Source of the DNA: Phaffia rhodozyma | Taxonomy: Eukaryota > Basidiomycota > Tremellomycetes > Cystofilobasidiales > Mrakiaceae | Direction: 5' to 3' | Length of the DNA: 64,000 nt | NCBI GenBank assembly: GCA_014706385.1 | Contig: JACGZH010000007.1 | Coordinates: 69,501-133,500 of the forward strand | In this document: positions 60,858 through 64,000 of the stretch, in pieces | Layout of the letters: each line of letters opens with the position of its first letter | How positions within the stretch are numbered: the first letter of the stretch is position 1 | Program-made: the position numbers and the translations under genes | Notes under the pieces: generated by a model | Database searches by the model: none | What the model saw: only the letters and a program-made list of their open reading frames with translations | Told to the model about the DNA's origin: nothing

Positions 60858-61138
60858 TCAGGGCATGTGGCTCTCTCTTCACCTTGTTCTCTTTTGTTAT
60901 AGCTATTTCTTTTTTTTATGATTGTGATGGTTTTCTCCCCTTTTTCTCTCTCTCATTCTCTGCTCTAGTCACGATACAATTCAAAAGGGATAGCAAGGGA
61001 AAGAGATGAAACAACAAAGAATGGATATAAATTATATATAGGAAAAGTCGGCGGAGACCGGAATAATTAGTTTCCTTCGAATTCCATCCAACGCGTCATA
61101 TTCGTCATTCTTCCCATCAACACCGACCAATATTAAAC

Positions 61139-63400
61139 ATGGGCCTTTTCTATCCTTCAAGCAAGTCCAAAGACGATACGTACGGCAGATACCTAGCTCC
61201 ACTTCATCCCGCTGAGGAAAAGCTCGCCAAGGATTCAACAATCGCCATCACTGGTAGAAGATTTTACGTGGATGAACGCGGGAATGGAACCGGACAGGCA
61301 GAAGATGTTCAATTAGGTTCGTGCCCTGCTCTCTTCTCCTTTGTCTAGACGCTCTTGTAGTGTTTTCATACGATTTTTGAAAGCGAGTGTAGCCACCTAG
61401 TCCTAACGTTGATGGATGGCGAATTGTCTGAAATAGCTAAGGAAGAGCTTTCGAACAAATTGGGTTCCAATTGGATCTTCTACAGGACTTGGTACCGAAA
61501 GCCTTCCGATTCTTCTGCAAATTCCCGCACCGGCGAGGGAATCGATGTCATGTTGTGCCACGGTACGTTATCTTCTATATGATTCATAGGATGGAAAAAT
61601 ATAATTGTAGGAGGGATGGAGAGTGAATCCAGTTGGACTCACGATACTTCCCCATTCTTGAACGTCGCGTGCATGTACGGTTGTGGTTGTCACCTTGCCT
61701 GCATTTCTACAGGCTTGTATGAACACGGAGGGAGATGGGCGCCTCATGTAGACTTGTTGTTGAACGATGGGTTCAGAATTATCGTTCCTGGTTCGTGTAC
61801 TCTCCTTTGATATCGATGTGCCGCACTTGCTAATCGGATCAAGGGAAATGTTTTTCTACACATAGATCTTCCCACGGTATGTTCTCTCTTTTAGCCAAGC
61901 TTATTCAAATCACAGAAAACTTACATCTCGGCTCTATCACGGGATCCTAATCAGCACGGTAGATCTTCTGGACTTCACGTCTTGATAAAAGATGAGTCCC
62001 ACTTGCCTAAAGCCATAGAAGCCGTGATGAAAGACCTTGTGGTTGTTAGTAAGGAAAAGGGAGAACCAAGGAGACGGATAGTAATCTGTGGACAGTAAGT
62101 GGTTGTTGTCAAGTCGCTTACTCGATAATTTTGGTTGATGTGAGAGAAGTACTGAGTCACGTTCGAGTCGTCTTCTTTCATTTGAACTTTGGATACAGTT
62201 CTTTGGGCGGTTGGACAGTGTACGTGTCTTACCTTTTCTCTTCTGCGTGTGTTCTCTTTGTTCATGAATAAAATCTTATTGGAGAGTCAAATGGCCACAC
62301 CCTCTTGCCTACATAAATTAGGATAACCAACGCAATGTATGTATATCCTTGATCAGTTTGTAGAAGGAACGAAGAATACATTCTCATTTCATGTCCCCTC
62401 TTTCCCCCGTGCGTGCCTTCTCCTTCCTCTATGCTGTAACAGCCTGTTTCCCCGATCAGCAGCAGTGCCCACCGATCCTTCCGCCCCTCATTTGATCGGA
62501 ATATATACACTGGCCCCTTACCTGGGTGCAAACCCAGAGGCGGTCCCAAACATCGTCGTCCAATTGGTCGGCAGGGGGTTATGTAAAGTCCTTCCGAGTT
62601 TCCAGATGATCAAACTGGTGATCGTGAGTCAATCAGTTAAAGAGTCTAGCTTCATTTGTTGAGAGAATGGACTGATAACTGATAAGCTTGTGTATTCTCC
62701 TTCTATAAGGGGTTGGAGACGGATCAACCGGAGGTCACTCAGGAGTTCAAGGGTGTGTATTGCTCTATCCATATCTGTTATCGAGAAACCCTCTTACTTA
62801 CACGTGTGCTTATCCATCACGCAATCGGAATAGCTGATCCGTTGGCATACCACTCTGCCATTCGAATTGCCTCCGGAGTCTCTCTTCTCTCTATGGCGTC
62901 TTTTGTACTGCCCGACGACAATGCCGCCAAGATCATGCCTCCTGTCCGGATAGTCCACGGAAAGGATGATAGAGTTTGTGCTTACGAAGGATCGGTCGAA
63001 TTCATGAAAAAGATGAAAGAGGCGGGGAAGAAGAAGGGGGAGGCCGGCTGGAGTGAGGATAAGGAAGTTGATGTCTGGGAGGGATTTCAGCACGTTATGC
63101 ATCCTTATGGCTTTGGAGGTCTAGATGAGAAGCAGGAAGCTATGGTTCGTCTACTTTCTGTCCTATCCCTCCTTGAGCTTGTCTGATGACCTGGTAAATT
63201 TTCTTTATGTTATGTATCGATTGTTTCTGGATCTTTTCTTGCGAAATTATCAACTTTAGAGGCAGAGACTTCTCCATGATATGTGCGTTTTCTGCCTTCC
63301 GTTTTCTTTCAGGCTCATCGAACGGATTGAACTCATATTATCTCTATGCATTCATTTTGAACGTTCAGGCGAGACTGGATTGTCAAGCAAGCTCAAGTGA
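61139..63400 (+). CDS. Alpha/beta hydrolase (monoglyceride-lipase-like)
   Basis: Serine hydrolase, possibly of lipid or ester substrates. MGLFYPSSKSKDDTYGRYLA at 61139, DERGNGTGQAEDVQLG, NWIFYRTWYRKPSDSSANSR, GIDVMLCHG (oxyanion-side HG), LYEHGGRWAPHVDLLLNDGF, DLPTHGRSSGLHVL (the DLPGHGxSxG-type loop), and nucleophile elbow GHSLGGWT (intron inside the His codon; the elbow exon starts at 62199). The lid and acid region reads HLIGIYTLAPYLGANPEAVP and IADPLAYHSAIRIASGVSLL, PPVRIVHGKDDRVCAYEGSV, and the His in EGFQHVMHPYGFGG. Terminus from spliced exons, ending GETGLSSKLK at 63400. Exons between 62219 and 62456 are not resolved. Confidence 0.82.
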
Positions 63401-63769
63401 CCAGCAATGTCTAGGTCATTCTTCGCTGTCCAAATCACTCTTTCTCTATCTTACAGTTCAACAGCACACGGGTTTCTTCTTTCCTTATCTTCTTTCCAGA
63501 TTGAGGTTATGGTTTCTTGTATGACTTTTGCCTTGCGCATAGTTCTTGGCGGCACAAAGAATTAGAACAACAATAACAACAGGCGAGAATATGATATAAG
63601 ACTCAGAATAAAAATATAATGAAGAATTAGATATCAAATCATTTAAGAATCAAGTCATCTACGCACCGAGTCACGTGCTGTATCTTATGTTGCTATCGTT
63701 ATAAGAAATAGTCGTTTTTCGCATGTACGGCGACGACGACAGTCAACAACAATACCACCTGCGACCAAG
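63401..63769. other. Intergenic region before D-amino-acid-oxidase-like gene
   Basis: 369 bp, AT-rich. No gene supported; presumably the 3'UTR of the hydrolase and the promoter of the next gene. Confidence 0.4.
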
Positions 63770-64000
63770 ATGGCAATAGGAATAACGGAGAGAGTCTCTT
63801 TGGATGCTCCCATCGTCGTACTCGGTTGTGGGATTATCGGACTGACCACAGCGATCCGACTCATCGAATCTCAGCTCAACCCTAACAAGAACGTTCACAT
63901 CTTAGCGGACCATCTTCCGTCGGATGTGCTATCAGCATACTATGCATCTACGGCTGCTGGTGCTCATCATCTTTCCTTTGCAGATGATGGTGATGAGAGA
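63770..64000 (+). CDS. D-amino-acid/D-aspartate oxidase-like FAD protein, 5' part only
   Basis: Oxidative deamination of D-amino acids, usually in peroxisomes. ATG at 63770 gives [14 protein letters not shown], then the FAD-binding Rossmann motif [19 protein letters not shown] (GxGxxG), the second-strand part [14 protein letters not shown], and [20 protein letters not shown]. The latter corresponds to the conserved AGAHW-type motif next to the flavin. It is truncated by the window end, so the C-terminal catalytic residues and any peroxisomal SKL-type signal cannot be judged. No intron is visible in the part seen. Confidence 0.85.
   Translation, partial: MAIGITERVSLDAPIVVLGCGIIGLTTAIRLIESQLNPNKNVHILADHLPSDVLSAYYASTAAGAHHLSFADDGDER

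Noticed and set aside
60858..61009. Longer beta-COP C-terminus ending KRDSKGKR
   Set aside because: Needs an extra splice and departs from the short family ending; the exon at 60835 gives a standard terminus.
1..64000. A multi-gene novel defence or biosynthetic system
   Set aside because: Neighbouring genes are conserved, functionally unrelated housekeeping genes; no shared orientation, no cluster of unknowns and no mobile-element signs were seen.

Overview
The window is a 64 kb stretch of nuclear DNA from a fungus. It is very probably a basidiomycete yeast of the Tremellomycetes kind (Phaffia/Cystofilobasidium or Cryptococcus relatives), although species-level placement is inference. The reasons are gene density (26 genes, short intergenic gaps), many short introns per gene (mostly 60-130 nt, GT..AG, frequent CTNAN branch-like motifs), moderate GC content, and basidiomycete-style proteins such as a Thn1/FlbA-type RGS protein and a Kre9-like Ser-rich GPI protein. 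There is no rRNA, no tRNA I can support, no CRISPR, no transposon and no secondary-metabolite cluster.

Layout. 1-16.4 kb: a protein O-mannosyltransferase (partial), MBF1, TMA7, a DCG1-type Asp/Glu racemase, an RGS/DEP regulator, gamma-tubulin, a Kre9-like GPI protein and the splicing factor CWC2. 16.7-30.7 kb: RPB7, TFB3, an alpha/beta hydrolase, an auxin-efflux-carrier-type membrane protein and a three-HMA P1B copper-type ATPase. 30.9-44.2 kb: a questin-oxidase-like protein, an aryl-alcohol-dehydrogenase-type aldo/keto reductase, MET1 (siroheme synthesis), YDJ1 (Hsp40) and IWS1. 44.7-64 kb: TRAPPC13, OST5, YOP1, ECO1, a metallo-beta-lactamase-fold hydrolase, a SAC3/PCI-like protein, SEC26 (beta-COP), a second alpha/beta hydrolase and the start of a D-amino-acid-oxidase-like flavoprotein.

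How the genes relate. Most are housekeeping genes with no operon-like logic. Many sit as divergent pairs sharing short promoters (MBF1/TMA7, DCG1/RGS, CWC2/RPB7, TFB3/hydrolase, AEC/P-ATPase, questin-oxidase/AKR, IWS1/TRAPPC13, OST5/YOP1, SAC3-like/SEC26) or as convergent pairs. Loose themes are ER/secretory function (PMT, OST5, YOP1, SEC26, TRAPPC13), transcription and mRNA (MBF1, RPB7, TFB3, IWS1, CWC2), and cytoskeleton and chromosome cohesion (TUB4, ECO1).

I found no convincing undescribed multi-gene system. The most distinctive feature is the exon architecture. Several conserved proteins need coding microexons of 9-16 nt (YDJ1, YOP1, TUB4, P-ATPase, alpha/beta hydrolase), one of which carries a catalytic serine. 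A textbook heat-shock element lies upstream of YDJ1. Intron and start choices were made by eye from reading frame, splice signals and family conservation, so exon edges inside genes are approximate unless stated.
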